From the NCBI RefSeq assembly GCF_039539005.1, contig NZ_BAABCP010000001.1, positions 2,170,001 to 2,234,000 on the forward strand: 64,000 nucleotides of DNA, in the 5' to 3' direction. A program made the position numbers and the translations under genes. The notes under the pieces are model-generated. The model did not search any database, was not told the origin of the DNA, and saw nothing but the letters and a program-made list of their open reading frames with translations. Source of the stretch: Microbacterium soli (lineage in GTDB: Bacteria > Actinomycetota > Actinomycetes > Actinomycetales > Microbacteriaceae). Positions 44,315-56,176 of this stretch are shown in pieces; positions within the stretch are counted from its first letter, which is position 1, and each line of letters opens with the position of its first letter.

Positions 44315-47300
44315 TCACTGCGCGGCGAGCACCTTCATGATCCGCTGCGGCGACACCGGCTGCGCGGTGCCCAGGCGCTGTGCGAACAGGCTGATGCGGT
44401 ACTCCTCGAGCATCCATCGCGCCTCGACGAGGGGCGCGGTGGCACCGGCGTCCAGCGGGACCGTGCCGCCCGCGTCGGCGAACGCCTTCGCCATCCGTTC
44501 GAACTCGGTCATCCTCGTGCGGTCCCTGCCGGGGTCGTTCGCGAGCGTCTTCAGCCTCTCCAGCATGCCGTCCAGGTATCGGGGCAGATGCGCCAGACGC
44601 TCCGCCCCCGTCGCGGAGATGAAACCGGGGCGGATGAGGGCGGACAGCTGGGAGCGGATGTCGTTCAGCGGGCCCAGCAGAGCGAGCGAGCTCTGCGACC
44701 TGATGCCGCGCTCCACGGCGCGGCCCTTCGTGAGGATGACGGCGATGAGCGAGACGCAGGAGAACAGCGCATCCACGAGAGCGGCGTTGACGGCGTCCCG
44801 CACGCGGCGGAACTCGGCCTCGCCGCGGATCGCTCCGCCGGGCGCCTCGGCCTCGATCAGACGCCGTGCCACGGCCATGCGGGCGTCCTCGATCAGCGTC
44901 GCGACATTCTGGTACGGCGAGGCCGCCAATGCCAGCTTCTCCGCCGCGGTGAGGTGGTTCTGCACATACGAGGCCGGGGAGGGCACGTTCAGCAGTACGA
45001 GGCGCAGCACCCCGTCACGGGTGGCGGACGCCGCGGCATCCGCCGTCGCCTCCAGCCGGATCGATACCGTCGCCCCACGGTCGACGATCGCCGGGTAGCC
45101 GCGCACCACGCCGCCGGCGACCTTCGTGTCGAGCACGTCGGGAAGATCACCGAAGCTCCACTCGGTCAGACCGTCGCGCTCGATCGGGCCGCGAGAGGAT
45201 GCGGCGGCGACGGCTGCGGCGTCCGGCCGGCGGGCCCGTGCGGTGGGGGTGTTCGGGCGCGTGATCGTTCGCGCCACACTTCGCCGCGAACGGTCCGACA
45301 GGCGCTGCTGGAGCGCTGCGAGATCCCGGTCCGAGCCGACCACGCGCCCGCGCTCGTCGACGGCGCGGAAGTTCATCAGCAGATGGCCGGGGACTCGTGC
45401 GTCGTCGAAGTCGGCGGCGGAGACCGGCTGATTGGCCAGCGGCTGGATGAGGCGGGCCAAGGACTCCTTCAGGGTGTGCTCCGGGACGCCGGCATGCTTC
45501 TCCGGGCCGTCCTCGGCGAGCTGCTCCCCGAGCTTCGCGGCCCAGTCCGCTGCGGGGACGACGTGCCGGCGGATGGCCTTGGGGAGAGCGCGCAGCAGGG
45601 CCGTGATGAGTTCATCGCGCAGCCCGGGGACCTGCCAGTCGAAGCCGGTGTCGCGGATCTGCTGCAGCAGCGCCAGCGGGAGGACCGCGCTCACCCCGTC
45701 GTCCTCGGCCCCCGGTTCGAAGCGGTAGGCGAGGCCCAGCACCTGGTCGCCCTGCGTCCAGCGGGTGGGGAACTCCGACTGGTCGGCGCGGTCCTCATCG
45801 GCGACGAGGTCGCTCTCGCGCATGACCAGCAGCTTCGGCGTCTGCTGCAGCGCATCGCGCCACCACTTCTCGAACGATCGCACGTCGAACACCTCGTGCG
45901 GGATGCGCTCGTCGTAGAACGCGAAGACCGTCTCGTCGCCGGCGAGGATGTCGCGGCGGCGCTCGCGCTCCTCGAGCTTCTCCAGGCGGCGCCGCAGCTC
46001 GGCGTTGGCGCGCCAGAAGGCGCCGACCCTCTTGTCGATGCGCGACGGATCCCACTCGCCCTCGACCAGCGCGTGCCGCACGAACAGTTCACGCGCGCCC
46101 GCCCGGTCGATGCGGGCGAACTGCACGCGGCGGCGGGGGATGATCTCGACGCCGAACAGCGTCACCTTCTCGTAGGCGACTGCGGCGCCGGCGTCCTTCG
46201 ACCAGTGCGGCTCGGCGACCTGTCGTTTGGCGAGGTCGCCCGCCAGCGCCTCCGCCCAGGCCGGGTCGATGGCCGCCACCGTGCGCGCGTAGGTGCGCGA
46301 GGTCTCGACGATCTCGGCGGCCATGACCGCCTGCGGCGCCTTCCTGCGCAGCCCGGACCCAGGGAAGATCGAGAAGCGGATGCCGCGGGCGCCGCGGTAC
46401 TCGGCGATGCGGCGCTTCTCGCCCTTCTTCGGCGTGCCCCGGCTCGCCCCGGTTGCCGCGGTGCGCTCGTCGAGCACGCCGATCTGGGAGAGGAGTCCGG
46501 CCAGGATGGCGCGGTGGACGGCATCCGGGTCGGTCTCCGAGCCGGTCGCGTCACCGGCATCCGCCGCGCGCCGGGGCACGTGCACCAGCCGCTTGAGCTG
46601 GCGGTGCACGTCGAACCACTCGCGCACGCGCACGTAGTTCAGGTGCTCGCTGCGGCACAGCCGCCGGAACGCGCTGGAGCCCAGCTCCTTCTGCTTCTCG
46701 CGCAGGTGCCGCCACAGGTTCAGCAGTGTGAGGAAGTCGCTGGTCGGGTCGATGAAGCGCGCGTGCATGCGGTCGGCCTCATCGCGCACCGACGGCGGCG
46801 CATCGGCCGACGGGCGCTCGCGCACGTCCTGGATGGACAGGCCCGCGACGATCGCGAGCACGTCGCGCAGGACACCCGATCCGGTGTTCGTCCGGGCGGC
46901 CTCGACGAGCATCCGGGCGAACCGCGGATCCATCGGCATCCGTGAGATCTCGCGGCCGATGCGCGTGAGCCGTGGCTGCGCTCCGCGGGCGGTCTCGACC
47001 GCACCGATCTCGGTGAGCAGGTCGAGGGCGGCGCGCACGCCGCGCGAATCCGGCGGGGTGAGGAAGGGGTACTCGGAGATGTCGCCGAAGCCGAGGGAGA
47101 GCATCTGCAGCACGACGGATGCCAGCGACGTGCGCAGGATCTCGGGCTCGGTGAACTCCGGCCGCCGCTCGTAGTCGTCCTCGCCGTACAGCCGGATGGC
47201 GATGCCGTCGCTCGTGCGTCCGGCACGGCCCGAGCGCTGATTCGCGGAGGCCTGCGAGACGGCCTCGATGGGCAGGCGCTGCACCTTGGAGCGGGCGCTG

Positions 47301-48265
47301 TACCGCGAGATGCGCGCGGTGCCCGTGTCGATCACGTACTTGATGCCGGGCACGGTCAGGCTCGTCTCGGCGACGTTGGTGGCCAGCACCACGCGACGGC
47401 GCAGCCCTGCGACCTTCGAACGCTCGAACACCCGGTGCTGCTCGGCGGCCGACAGTCGCCCGTACAGCGGCAGGACCTCGACGGGCGAGGTCCGAGAGCG
47501 GTAGGCGGCGCGGACGGCCTCGGCCGCATCCCGGATCTCGGCCTCGCCGGGCAGGAAGACCAGCACGTCGCCGGGAGCCTCGCGGTCCAGCTCCCGCAGC
47601 GCCGCGACGATGGCGGTGACCTCGTCATCGGGTCCGGCGGCGGTGTCGGCATCGGCATCGTCCATCGGGGGTCGGTATCGGATCTCCACGGGATAGGTGC
47701 GACCGGACACCTCGATGATCGGCGCGGGCTCGCCGTCCGCCGAGGCGAAGTGCTTCGCGAAGCTGGCGGGGTCGATGGTCGCCGAGGTGATGATCACCTT
47801 CAGGTCGGGGCGCTCGGGGAGGATGCGGCGCAGGTAGCCCAGCAGGAAGTCGACGTTCAGCGAGCGCTCGTGGGCCTCGTCGATGATGATCGTGTCGTAG
47901 CGCGCCAGCTGCCGGTCGTGGTGGATCTCGTTGAGTAGGATGCCATCGGTCATGAGGGCGATGCGGGTGGCATCCGACACCTGGTCGGTGAAGCGCACCT
48001 TGTAGCCGACGAGGCCGCCGAGCTCCGCCCCCAGCTCCTCGGCGACGCGCTCGGCGATCGTGCGCGCGGCCAAGCGCCTCGGCTGCGTGTGCGCGATGCG
48101 CTCGCGACCCAGCTCCAGGCAGATCTTGGGCAGCTGGGTGGTCTTGCCCGACCCCGTGGCGCCGGCGACGATGACGACCTGGTGATCGCGGATGGCGTCG
48201 GCGATCTCATCCCGCGCCGCGCTGACGGGCAGCTCGGGAGGGTAGGAGATCACGGGCGATGACAT
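44315..48265 (-). CDS. hrpA: ATP-dependent RNA helicase HrpA
   Basis: A very large DEAH-box helicase of 1316 residues, matching the usual HrpA length. GATGSGKTTQ (Walker A, about residues 35-44), IIDEAHERSLN (DEAH box), SAT and NQRSGRAGRT (motif VI) are all intact, followed by the HA2 and OB-type regions and the long DUF3418 C-terminal part. It acts on RNA or stalled ribosomes in the cytosol. TAGACT lies eight bases before the ATG. Confidence 0.95.
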   Translation of the reverse strand: MSSPVISYPPELPVSAARDEIADAIRDHQVVIVAGATGSGKTTQLPKICLELGRERIAHTQPRRLAARTIAERVAEELGAELGGLVGYKVRFTDQVSDATRIALMTDGILLNEIHHDRQLARYDTIIIDEAHERSLNVDFLLGYLRRILPERPDLKVIITSATIDPASFAKHFASADGEPAPIIEVSGRTYPVEIRYRPPMDDADADTAAGPDDEVTAIVAALRELDREAPGDVLVFLPGEAEIRDAAEAVRAAYRSRTSPVEVLPLYGRLSAAEQHRVFERSKVAGLRRRVVLATNVAETSLTVPGIKYVIDTGTARISRYSARSKVQRLPIEAVSQASANQRSGRAGRTSDGIAIRLYGEDDYERRPEFTEPEILRTSLASVVLQMLSLGFGDISEYPFLTPPDSRGVRAALDLLTEIGAVETARGAQPRLTRIGREISRMPMDPRFARMLVEAARTNTGSGVLRDVLAIVAGLSIQDVRERPSADAPPSVRDEADRMHARFIDPTSDFLTLLNLWRHLREKQKELGSSAFRRLCRSEHLNYVRVREWFDVHRQLKRLVHVPRRAADAGDATGSETDPDAVHRAILAGLLSQIGVLDERTAATGASRGTPKKGEKRRIAEYRGARGIRFSIFPGSGLRRKAPQAVMAAEIVETSRTYARTVAAIDPAWAEALAGDLAKRQVAEPHWSKDAGAAVAYEKVTLFGVEIIPRRRVQFARIDRAGARELFVRHALVEGEWDPSRIDKRVGAFWRANAELRRRLEKLEERERRRDILAGDETVFAFYDERIPHEVFDVRSFEKWWRDALQQTPKLLVMRESDLVADEDRADQSEFPTRWTQGDQVLGLAYRFEPGAEDDGVSAVLPLALLQQIRDTGFDWQVPGLRDELITALLRALPKAIRRHVVPAADWAAKLGEQLAEDGPEKHAGVPEHTLKESLARLIQPLANQPVSAADFDDARVPGHLLMNFRAVDERGRVVGSDRDLAALQQRLSDRSRRSVARTITRPNTPTARARRPDAAAVAAASSRGPIERDGLTEWSFGDLPDVLDTKVAGGVVRGYPAIVDRGATVSIRLEATADAAASATRDGVLRLVLLNVPSPASYVQNHLTAAEKLALAASPYQNVATLIEDARMAVARRLIEAEAPGGAIRGEAEFRRVRDAVNAALVDALFSCVSLIAVILTKGRAVERGIRSQSSLALLGPLNDIRSQLSALIRPGFISATGAERLAHLPRYLDGMLERLKTLANDPGRDRTRMTEFERMAKAFADAGGTVPLDAGATAPLVEARWMLEEYRISLFAQRLGTAQPVSPQRIMKVLAAQ

Positions 48266-48335
48266 AGCCCTCCAGTCTAGAACGTGCGCCGGAGCGCAGA
48301 CCGCGTGCGACGCCTGCGGCGCGCAGGCGGTCTCA

Positions 48336-48371
48336 TTGACTTACAAAGGACTTTGCATTACAAAGTTAACC
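48336..48371 (+). promoter_or_regulatory. Promoter with overlapping operator of the CPBP operon
   Basis: TTGACT (48336-48341), a 17-base spacer and TACAAA (48359-48364) form a near-ideal promoter. The palindrome ACTTTGCATTACAAAGT (48350-48366) covers the -10 box, and the ATG at 48372 lies seven bases after the -10, so the mRNA is probably leaderless. The HTH protein encoded by the third gene is the likely repressor. Confidence 0.75.
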
Positions 48372-49154
48372 ATGATGACCATCGAACAGACCACCCGGAC
48401 CCGTTTGGCCTGGGGGCTCCCGCTGCTGCGGGTGGGCCTGGTCGCCGCGGCATCCGCCCTCACCTGGCTGCTGGTCGTGCTCGTCGACCCCGGCGTCGTG
48501 TTCCCGCCGCCGTCGATGCTGTCGGCCGTGGCGATGCTGCCGGTCAACGTCGTGAGCCTCGTGCTCGTCGTGCGGCTGGTCCGCAGCGAGGGGGAGCGGG
48601 TCCGCGAGGTGCTCGGCTTCGAGCGCCGTCGAATCGGCCGGGACCTGCTGTGGGGTCTGCTGTGGCTCGCCGTGCTGTACCTGCCGTTCACCGGAGCGAT
48701 CATGCTCGTGGTGTGGCTGCAGCACGGAGATCGGATGTTCGACGCGATGGAGACCGTGTTCTTCGACCCGGCGGCGATGCCGACGCTGAACCCGATCGCC
48801 TGGGGCGTGATCGGGGTCGTCGCCGCGCTGACCTTCGCCCCGCTGAACGCCCCCGCCGAGGAACTGGTGTACCGCGGCTGGTCGCAGCGCGTGCTGGCCC
48901 GCCGATGGCCCATCGCGCTCGCGATCGTCGTGCCGGCGGCCGTCTTCGCGCTGCAGCACGTCTGGTACGCCCCCACGCCCGATGCCGTCCTCGCGTTCCT
49001 CGCCGCCTTCTTCGTCTGGGGGCTGGGATCGGGGATCATCTACCTCCGGCAGCGCCGGCTCATGCCGATCCTGTTCGCGCACGGCTTCGTGAACCTGTTC
49101 TTCTCGCTGCCGGCGCTGGCGATGCCCTTCCTGCCCGCGGAGCTGCTTCCGTGA
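48372..49154 (+). CDS. CPBP-family intramembrane metalloprotease
   Basis: A 260-residue membrane protein with about seven hydrophobic segments. The CPBP (Abi) motifs are visible: PAEELVYRGW (Glu-Glu..Arg, about residues 162-171), the histidine in ALQHVWY and the later FAHGFVN. Relatives process CAAX-type or other membrane proteins, or take part in bacteriocin immunity. First gene of a three-gene overlapping operon; ATG at 48372 or 48375. Confidence 0.88.
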   Translation: MMTIEQTTRTRLAWGLPLLRVGLVAAASALTWLLVVLVDPGVVFPPPSMLSAVAMLPVNVVSLVLVVRLVRSEGERVREVLGFERRRIGRDLLWGLLWLAVLYLPFTGAIMLVVWLQHGDRMFDAMETVFFDPAAMPTLNPIAWGVIGVVAALTFAPLNAPAEELVYRGWSQRVLARRWPIALAIVVPAAVFALQHVWYAPTPDAVLAFLAAFFVWGLGSGIIYLRQRRLMPILFAHGFVNLFFSLPALAMPFLPAELLP

Positions 49155-49887
49155 TCCCCGCAGGCCACGACCGCACCGAGGACGGAGACGACATGCGCGA
49201 TCGCGACGACCTGAACGACCACGATGACGCGTTCGATCAGGACGACCCAGCACTGGACCCGCGCGACATGCTCGCGCTCGTGGACGATCAGCAGCGCAGC
49301 ATCGCAGGCCGCGTCGGCGCCTTCGTCCCCTATGTGCTGCTGGTGTGGGGTCTGGCCTGGCTGCTGGGCTTCGGCGCGCTGTGGCTGGCGTACGCGGACG
49401 ACCCCGTCCTGCCCGTCTCAGTGGCCGCGCCGATCGTGATCGGGCTGTTCCTGACCGCCGGCGCGCTGTCCGCGGTCCTCGCCCTGCGCTCGGCCCGCGG
49501 TGTGCGCGGGGCCCCGAAGGACAAGACGTTCAGCGGCGTCGTCTACGGCCAGGCCTGGTGGGTGGGCGCCCTGGCGATCTTCGCGATCGGGCAGGCGCTC
49601 ACCGTCGCCGGCATGGACCGTGAGCTGCTGGATCTGCTGTATCCGGCGATGTACATGTTCTTCGCCGGGGTCATGTTCGCCATGGCCGCGATCATCTGGC
49701 GCGCGGTGCCGATGCTCGTCCTCGGAGGCTGGGCGGTGCTGCTCAGCGCCGCGGCTGCCTTCGCCGGGACCGGCGGGCAGTACCTCGTCCACGCGCTCGG
49801 CGGCGGAGGGATGCTGCTGGCCCTCGGCGTGTGGACCTGGGCGTGGGGCAGGCGCGCCCGACGTCGCGTGTCCGCGGGGCCCGCGGC

Positions 49888-49891
<4 letters not shown>
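49151..49891 (+). CDS. Multi-spanning membrane protein of unknown function
   Basis: A 246-residue protein from the GTG that overlaps the protease stop as GTGA, or 232 residues from the ATG at 49193, which has GGAG upstream. The N-terminus is acidic and Asp-rich (RDRDDLNDHDDAFDQDD), followed by six hydrophobic helices. It is part of the protease/membrane protein/regulator trio, a recurrent arrangement in actinobacteria, but the job of this component is unknown. Confidence 0.75.
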
Positions 49892-51043
<1,152 letters not shown>

Positions 51044-51141
51044 CCGCATCCGTCGGATCACAGGTTTCATCCGATTCCGCTGCATGACGCCCCGTGTCAC
51101 CCGCCGTGACGCGGGGCGTCCTGCTCAGTACCGTCGGAGGC

Positions 51142-51714
51142 ATGCCAGCCCCCTATAGCGTCGTCGTCGTGTCCGGATCCCTGCATGAGCCCAGCAAGAC
51201 CACGGCTCTGCTGCGCGCCATCGCGGACGCCGTCGCCGCGCGGATCGAGGTCGACGTGCGGGTCATCGAGATCACCCGCATCGGGCCGGGACTGGCGGGC
51301 GCGCTGCGCCGCGACGATCTGCCCGCGGATGTGGAGGCGCAGCTGCGCGCCGTCGAGGAGGCCGACCTGCTCATCGTCGGCAGCCCCGTCTACCGCGCGT
51401 CCTTCACAGGGCTGTTCAAGCACCTGTTCGACTTCATCGGGCAGTACGCGCTGGTGGGCAAGCCCGTGCTGCTGGCGGCCACCGGCGGCGGGGAGCGGCA
51501 CGCGCTGATCATCGAGCACCAGCTGCGACCGCTGTTCGCCTTCTTCCAGGCGCTGACCCTGCCGCTGGGCGTGTACGCCAGCAACACCGACTTCGACGGC
51601 TACGAGATCTCCTCGGCACCGATCCTGTCCCGCATCAACCTGGCGGCTGAGCGCGCCGTCCCGCTGATCGGCTTCTCATCGGTGGCGGACCCGCGGGCGC
51701 TCGCAGCCTTCTGA
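51142..51714 (+). CDS. NAD(P)H-dependent FMN reductase (SsuE/MsuE-like)
   Basis: A 190-residue flavodoxin-like reductase: phosphate loop [34 protein letters not shown] and [23 protein letters not shown] are the family motifs. Such proteins feed reduced FMN to two-component monooxygenases, including sulfonate monooxygenases, but no monooxygenase is adjacent. TACCGT seven bases before the ATG suggests a leaderless mRNA. Confidence 0.88.
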   Translation: MPAPYSVVVVSGSLHEPSKTTALLRAIADAVAARIEVDVRVIEITRIGPGLAGALRRDDLPADVEAQLRAVEEADLLIVGSPVYRASFTGLFKHLFDFIGQYALVGKPVLLAATGGGERHALIIEHQLRPLFAFFQALTLPLGVYASNTDFDGYEISSAPILSRINLAAERAVPLIGFSSVADPRALAAF

Positions 51715-51778
51715 CCCGCGCGCACCGGTCGCGGGTGATCCGCCCCTGCGGGCGGCTGCGCGGCGTACCGTGGGGGCC

Positions 51779-53554
51779 ATGACGAACCGGCTCGCCGACA
51801 CCCTCAGCCCCTATCTGCGCGCGCACGCCGACAACCCGGTGGACTGGCATCCCTGGGGCCAGGAGGCCTTCGACGAGGCGCGACGGCGCGATGTGCCGCT
51901 GCTGATCTCCATCGGGTACTCCACGTGTCACTGGTGTCATGTCATGGCCCGCGAGTCGTTCTCCGACGAGGCCACGGCCGCACAGATCAACGACGGGTTC
52001 GTGGCGGTCAAGATCGACCGCGAGGAGCATCCCGCCGTCGATGCGGCGTTCATGGCCTCGGCATCCGCCTTCACGCAGAACCTCGGCTGGCCGCTGACGG
52101 TGTTCACCACGCCGCAGGGCGCCGCGTTCTACGCCGGCACGTATTGGCCCTCCCGAGCGCGGGGCGGCACGCCGGCGTTCCGCGACGTCCTCACGGCGGT
52201 GCGGGAGGCGTGGACCGATCGGCATGCCGAGGTGGTGTCCTCGGCGGAGGCCGTCGTCGAGGCGCTGCGCGCCGCCGCGCACGCGCCCGAGTCCGGCGTC
52301 CCCGATGCACGGGCGCTGCGCGACGCGGCGACGTCGATCATCGAGCGCGAGGATCGAGAGTTCGGCGGGTTCGGCGGCGCGCCGAAGTTCCCGATGGCCA
52401 CCGCGCTGCGGTTCCTGCAGCATCCGGCGGCGGGCGGGGCGGATGCCGTGGACCGCGCGCTGGAGGCGATGGCGGCATCCGAGCTGCGGGATGCGGTCGA
52501 CGGCGGCTTCTTCCGCTATGCCACCGGACGGGACTGGACGGTGCCCCACTACGAGCGCATGCTGACCGACAACGCCCAGCTGCTGCAGGTGGCGCTGGAT
52601 GCCGAGCGGGAGGACATCGTGCGCGGCATCGCGGACTTCCTGCTGAACGTCCTGCGACGCGACGGTGGGGCCTTCGGGGCCGCGCAGGACTCGGAGTCGT
52701 GGATCGGCGGCGAGCGCAGCGAGGGCGGGTACTACCGGCGGGATGCCGCAGGGCGTGCCGCGCTGGAGCCGCCGACGGTCGACGGCAAGGTGATCACCGG
52801 CTGGAACGGGCTCGCGATCGGTGCGCTGGCACGGGCCGGTGCCGTGCTGGACGAGCCGGGCTGGATCGATGCGGCCGCCTCCGCCGCGGAGCGCGTGCTC
52901 ACGGTCAATCGCTCCGCGGGGGAGCTGGTGCGCTCGTCGCTGGACGGCCGGGCTGCGACAGCCGTCGCCACGGAAGCCGACCTGGGCCTGCTGGCGGACG
53001 GTCTGTTCTCACTGGCGCTCGCGACCGGCGACGCCTCCTGGGCGATGCGGGGCCTGGAGGTGCTGGGCGCCCAGGCGGACCCGGACCCCGTGCTCGCGGC
53101 GCAGGGGATCGTCCGCGGAGCCGACGACGGCGACGGTGATCTGCCGTCGGGGCCGGCGGCGCTGGCATCCGCCCATCTGACGGCCTGGCTGCTGGGGGCG
53201 GGCCAGGAGCATCGGGTGCGGGCGGACCGGCTCGTCGCGGGCGTCGCGGGGCGCGCGCTCCAGCACCCGATCGCCTACGGTGCGATCCTGCGCGTCGCGG
53301 CCGGGCTGGCTGTGCCGCCGCGGCAGGTCGTCGCCGTGATCTCCACCCGCGACGGCGCGCTGGCAGACCGGGCGCGGGAGGCCGACGCCGACGTGATCGC
53401 CGTGGTCACACCCGCGCAGGCGCGGGCGTTCGCGGATGCCGGGTTCGAGCTGTTCGAAGGTCGGGACGTCTCCGACGGCGTGGTCTACGACTGCCGTGAT
53501 TTCGTGTGCAGGATGCCGGTCGCCGAGCCCCGGGAGCTGGCCCTCAGCCGCTGA
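51779..53554 (+). CDS. DUF255 thioredoxin-domain protein (YyaL/SSP411 family)
   Basis: A 591-residue protein. The N-terminal 160 residues are a thioredoxin-like DUF255 domain with NPVDWHPWG and the CHWC redox motif in STCHWCHVM; the rest is an alpha/alpha barrel resembling N-acylglucosamine epimerases ([29 protein letters not shown]). Its biochemical role is not established in bacteria. TACCGT is seven bases before the ATG. Confidence 0.9.
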   Translation: MTNRLADTLSPYLRAHADNPVDWHPWGQEAFDEARRRDVPLLISIGYSTCHWCHVMARESFSDEATAAQINDGFVAVKIDREEHPAVDAAFMASASAFTQNLGWPLTVFTTPQGAAFYAGTYWPSRARGGTPAFRDVLTAVREAWTDRHAEVVSSAEAVVEALRAAAHAPESGVPDARALRDAATSIIEREDREFGGFGGAPKFPMATALRFLQHPAAGGADAVDRALEAMAASELRDAVDGGFFRYATGRDWTVPHYERMLTDNAQLLQVALDAEREDIVRGIADFLLNVLRRDGGAFGAAQDSESWIGGERSEGGYYRRDAAGRAALEPPTVDGKVITGWNGLAIGALARAGAVLDEPGWIDAAASAAERVLTVNRSAGELVRSSLDGRAATAVATEADLGLLADGLFSLALATGDASWAMRGLEVLGAQADPDPVLAAQGIVRGADDGDGDLPSGPAALASAHLTAWLLGAGQEHRVRADRLVAGVAGRALQHPIAYGAILRVAAGLAVPPRQVVAVISTRDGALADRAREADADVIAVVTPAQARAFADAGFELFEGRDVSDGVVYDCRDFVCRMPVAEPRELALSR

Positions 53555-53647
53555 CCCCCTCCCTGCCCGCTCCCGTCGCAGGCTCTCCTGTCGTCAGTGA
53601 ATCTCCTGTTCTCGGCGACGCCGCGGAGCACGCCGCCGCGACCGCTG

Positions 53648-55228
53648 TCAGATCCAGCCCGGCAGCCAATTGTGGATGAGCCAGAACTCGTACGGCACGC
53701 TCATCCCCGTCCACACCGGGTAGTAGAACGCCGAGACCAGCAGCACGACGCACAGGTACACGACGACCGTGCGCTGCCCCGCCTGCCGCCGATGCAGCGG
53801 GGCGTCCGCGGAGCCGGCCAGCGTGCGCAGCGCGACGGCCAGCCCGATCACGAGGAACGGCGCCATCGAGATCGTGTAGAACTGGAAGATCGTCCGGCTG
53901 CCGACCAGCAGCCATGGCACGTAGGTGGCGATCAGCCCCGCGAGAGGGAACGTGATCGCGGGCCCCGCCGGGGCGCGCTCGATGAGCCCCCGCACGAACC
54001 GCAGCAGCAGGTACACCGCAGCGGCGACGCTTGCGTACCAGATCAGCGGGTTCGGCACGGAGGAGACCACGGCGATGCAGTGGTCGACGCCGCATCCGGA
54101 GGGATCCTCTCCCACCCAGATCGCCGTGGGCCGCAGCAGCAGCGGCCACTGCCAGGCCGGGCTCGCATACGGATGCGGGCTGGCCAGCCCGACGTGGAAG
54201 CTCAGGATCGCCTCGTGATACTTCCACAGCGCGACCAGCGGGTTGGCATCCGCATCCCGGTCGTAGCCCCCGGCGGTGACGAGCCAGCCCGTCCAGGAGA
54301 CGAGGTACGTCGCCAGGGCGGGGCCGACCAGCAGCAGGAAGGATGCCGGGCCCTGGCGGAGCACGGCATCCGTCGGCCACAGCACGACACCCGCGCGGCG
54401 GCGCGCGAGCGCGTCGACGACGACCGTGTACAGGCCGAACACCGCCAGCGCGTACACGCCCGACCACTTCACCGCGGAGGCCGCCCCGAACGCGACGCCC
54501 GCGGCGATCAGCCACGGCCGCGCCCACAGCACGGGACCCGTCATGCGGGTCCTGCCGTCCGCGTCGTGCTCCCCGCCGACAGCGGCGACCGCGCGGGCGG
54601 CCGGCACCGCCAGGGTGCGGCGACGATCCAGGAGCACGAACAGCGTGCCGAGCATGATGAAGAACGTGAGGATGCCGTCCAGCAGGGCGATGCGGCTGAG
54701 GACGATGCCGAGGCCGTCGACGGCCAGCAGCCCGGCGGCGATGCCGGCGACGGCGCGCGAACGGGTCAGCAGCAGGGCGACGAGGTAGACGAGCAGCACG
54801 GTCAGCGAGCCCAGCAGCGCCGTCGTCACCCGCCATCCGAAACTGGAGCCGGGACCGAACACGGCCATGCCGAGGGCGATGATCCACTTGCCGAGCGGGG
54901 GATGCACGACGAACGACGCGGCCGTCCGCATGGCGGAGACGTCGCCGTCCGGCAGCTGCGCGTCCGCGCCCTCGCCCCATTTCCCCTCATAGCCCAGATT
55001 CCACAGCGACCAGGCGTCCTTCACGTAGTACGTCTCGTCGAACATGATCTGGTGCGGATGCGCGAGGTGCACCAGCCGCAGCACCGCCGCGAGCACGGTG
55101 ATCAGCACGGGGGCGAGCACCCCCCGCAGTCGCGCACGGGCGGGATCCCCCATCGTGCGGTCGCGCAGACGCTCCCACAGCGTCGCCCGCTCAGCGGTCG
55201 GCGGCAGCAGGGGGGCGGGCGAGCTCAC
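53648..55228 (-). CDS. pmt: Pmt-type protein O-mannosyltransferase
   Basis: A 526-residue multi-pass GT39 enzyme that moves mannose from polyprenyl-phosphate-mannose to exported proteins. The catalytic acidic motif in the first loop (MFDETYYVKDAWS) and the HPPLGKW segment are intact, and at least ten hydrophobic helices follow. It starts at a GTG with TAGGCT six bases upstream, divergent from rsmI, a conserved actinobacterial arrangement. Confidence 0.92.
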   Translation of the reverse strand: MSSPAPLLPPTAERATLWERLRDRTMGDPARARLRGVLAPVLITVLAAVLRLVHLAHPHQIMFDETYYVKDAWSLWNLGYEGKWGEGADAQLPDGDVSAMRTAASFVVHPPLGKWIIALGMAVFGPGSSFGWRVTTALLGSLTVLLVYLVALLLTRSRAVAGIAAGLLAVDGLGIVLSRIALLDGILTFFIMLGTLFVLLDRRRTLAVPAARAVAAVGGEHDADGRTRMTGPVLWARPWLIAAGVAFGAASAVKWSGVYALAVFGLYTVVVDALARRRAGVVLWPTDAVLRQGPASFLLLVGPALATYLVSWTGWLVTAGGYDRDADANPLVALWKYHEAILSFHVGLASPHPYASPAWQWPLLLRPTAIWVGEDPSGCGVDHCIAVVSSVPNPLIWYASVAAAVYLLLRFVRGLIERAPAGPAITFPLAGLIATYVPWLLVGSRTIFQFYTISMAPFLVIGLAVALRTLAGSADAPLHRRQAGQRTVVVYLCVVLLVSAFYYPVWTGMSVPYEFWLIHNWLPGWI

Positions 55229-55276
55229 CCGATCAGCCTAGGATGTCCGGTCGGCGTACCCGCATAGGCTGGAGCG

Positions 55277-56092
55277 GTGATCATCCTCGCGGCGACTCCG
55301 ATCGGCAACCTCGCAGACGCCTCGCGGCGCCTGGTCGAGGTGCTGGAGAACGCCGAGATCGTCGTCGCCGAGGACACCCGCACCACGCAGAGCCTGCTGC
55401 GGGCGCTGGGGATCGCGAACCGTCCGCGGCTGATCGCCCTGCACGACCACAACGAGAAGGACAAGGCGGCGGAGATCGCCGAGCTCGCGGCGGAGCAGGA
55501 CGTCGTCGTCGTCAGCGATGCCGGGATGCCCGCCGTGAGCGACCCCGGTTACGGGCTGGTGGCGGCCGCCGTCGAACGCGGCGTGGCGGTCACCGCGGTC
55601 CCCGGACCCAGCGCCGTGCTCATGGCGCTCGCCATCTCCGGGCTCCCCACGGACCGGTTCACGTTCGAGGGCTTCCTGCCGCGCAGGCCCGCCGAACGTC
55701 GGCGGGTGCTGGAGAGCGTCGCGGCGGAGCCGCGCACCATGGTGTTCTTCGAGTCGCCCTCGCGTCTGGCCGCGTCGCTGGCGGACATGGGCGCGGCGTT
55801 CGGCGCGGATCGCCGCATGGCCGTGTGCCGCGAGCTCACGAAGCTGTACGAACAGGTGCGCCGCGGCACGGCGTCCGAACTGGCCGAGTGGGCCGCGCAG
55901 GGCGTGAAGGGCGAGATCGTCGTGGTCGTCTCGGGCGCGGCGCCCGTGGAGGTGCCGCTGGCGGATGCCGTGGCGCAGGTGCTGGCGCTCGTCGCGTCCG
56001 GCACACGCCTGAAGGATGCCTGCGGCGAGGTCGCCGCCGCGACGGGCCGCTCCTCCCGCGACCTCTACCAGGCCGCGCTCGCCGCGCGATGA
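55277..56092 (+). CDS. rsmI: 16S rRNA (cytidine-1402-2'-O)-methyltransferase RsmI
   Basis: A 271-residue SAM-dependent tetrapyrrole-methylase-fold enzyme acting on C1402 in the decoding centre of 16S rRNA. LAATPIGNLADAS, VAEDTRTTQSLLRALG, SDAGMPAVSDPGY and VPGPSAVLMAL are classical motifs. The GTG start lies six bases after TAGGCT. It is divergent from pmt and followed by metG. Confidence 0.95.
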   Translation: MIILAATPIGNLADASRRLVEVLENAEIVVAEDTRTTQSLLRALGIANRPRLIALHDHNEKDKAAEIAELAAEQDVVVVSDAGMPAVSDPGYGLVAAAVERGVAVTAVPGPSAVLMALAISGLPTDRFTFEGFLPRRPAERRRVLESVAAEPRTMVFFESPSRLAASLADMGAAFGADRRMAVCRELTKLYEQVRRGTASELAEWAAQGVKGEIVVVVSGAAPVEVPLADAVAQVLALVASGTRLKDACGEVAAATGRSSRDLYQAALAAR

Positions 56093-56176
56093 CGGCATCC
56101 AGCCCACATCATCCCCCTCGCCGTGCCCGAGGTCATGGAGCAAACCGGCATCCGCATCCCGCCTAGAATCGATGCC

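Noticed and set aside
44588..46945. 785-codon frame antisense to hrpA
   Set aside because: Mirror of the hrpA codon pattern, Arg/Gly/Ala/Asp-rich without domains; hrpA itself is intact.
54160..54175. CGCATACGGATGCG as another copy of the LacI operator
   Set aside because: Differs from the operator at the centre and lies inside the pmt coding sequence.
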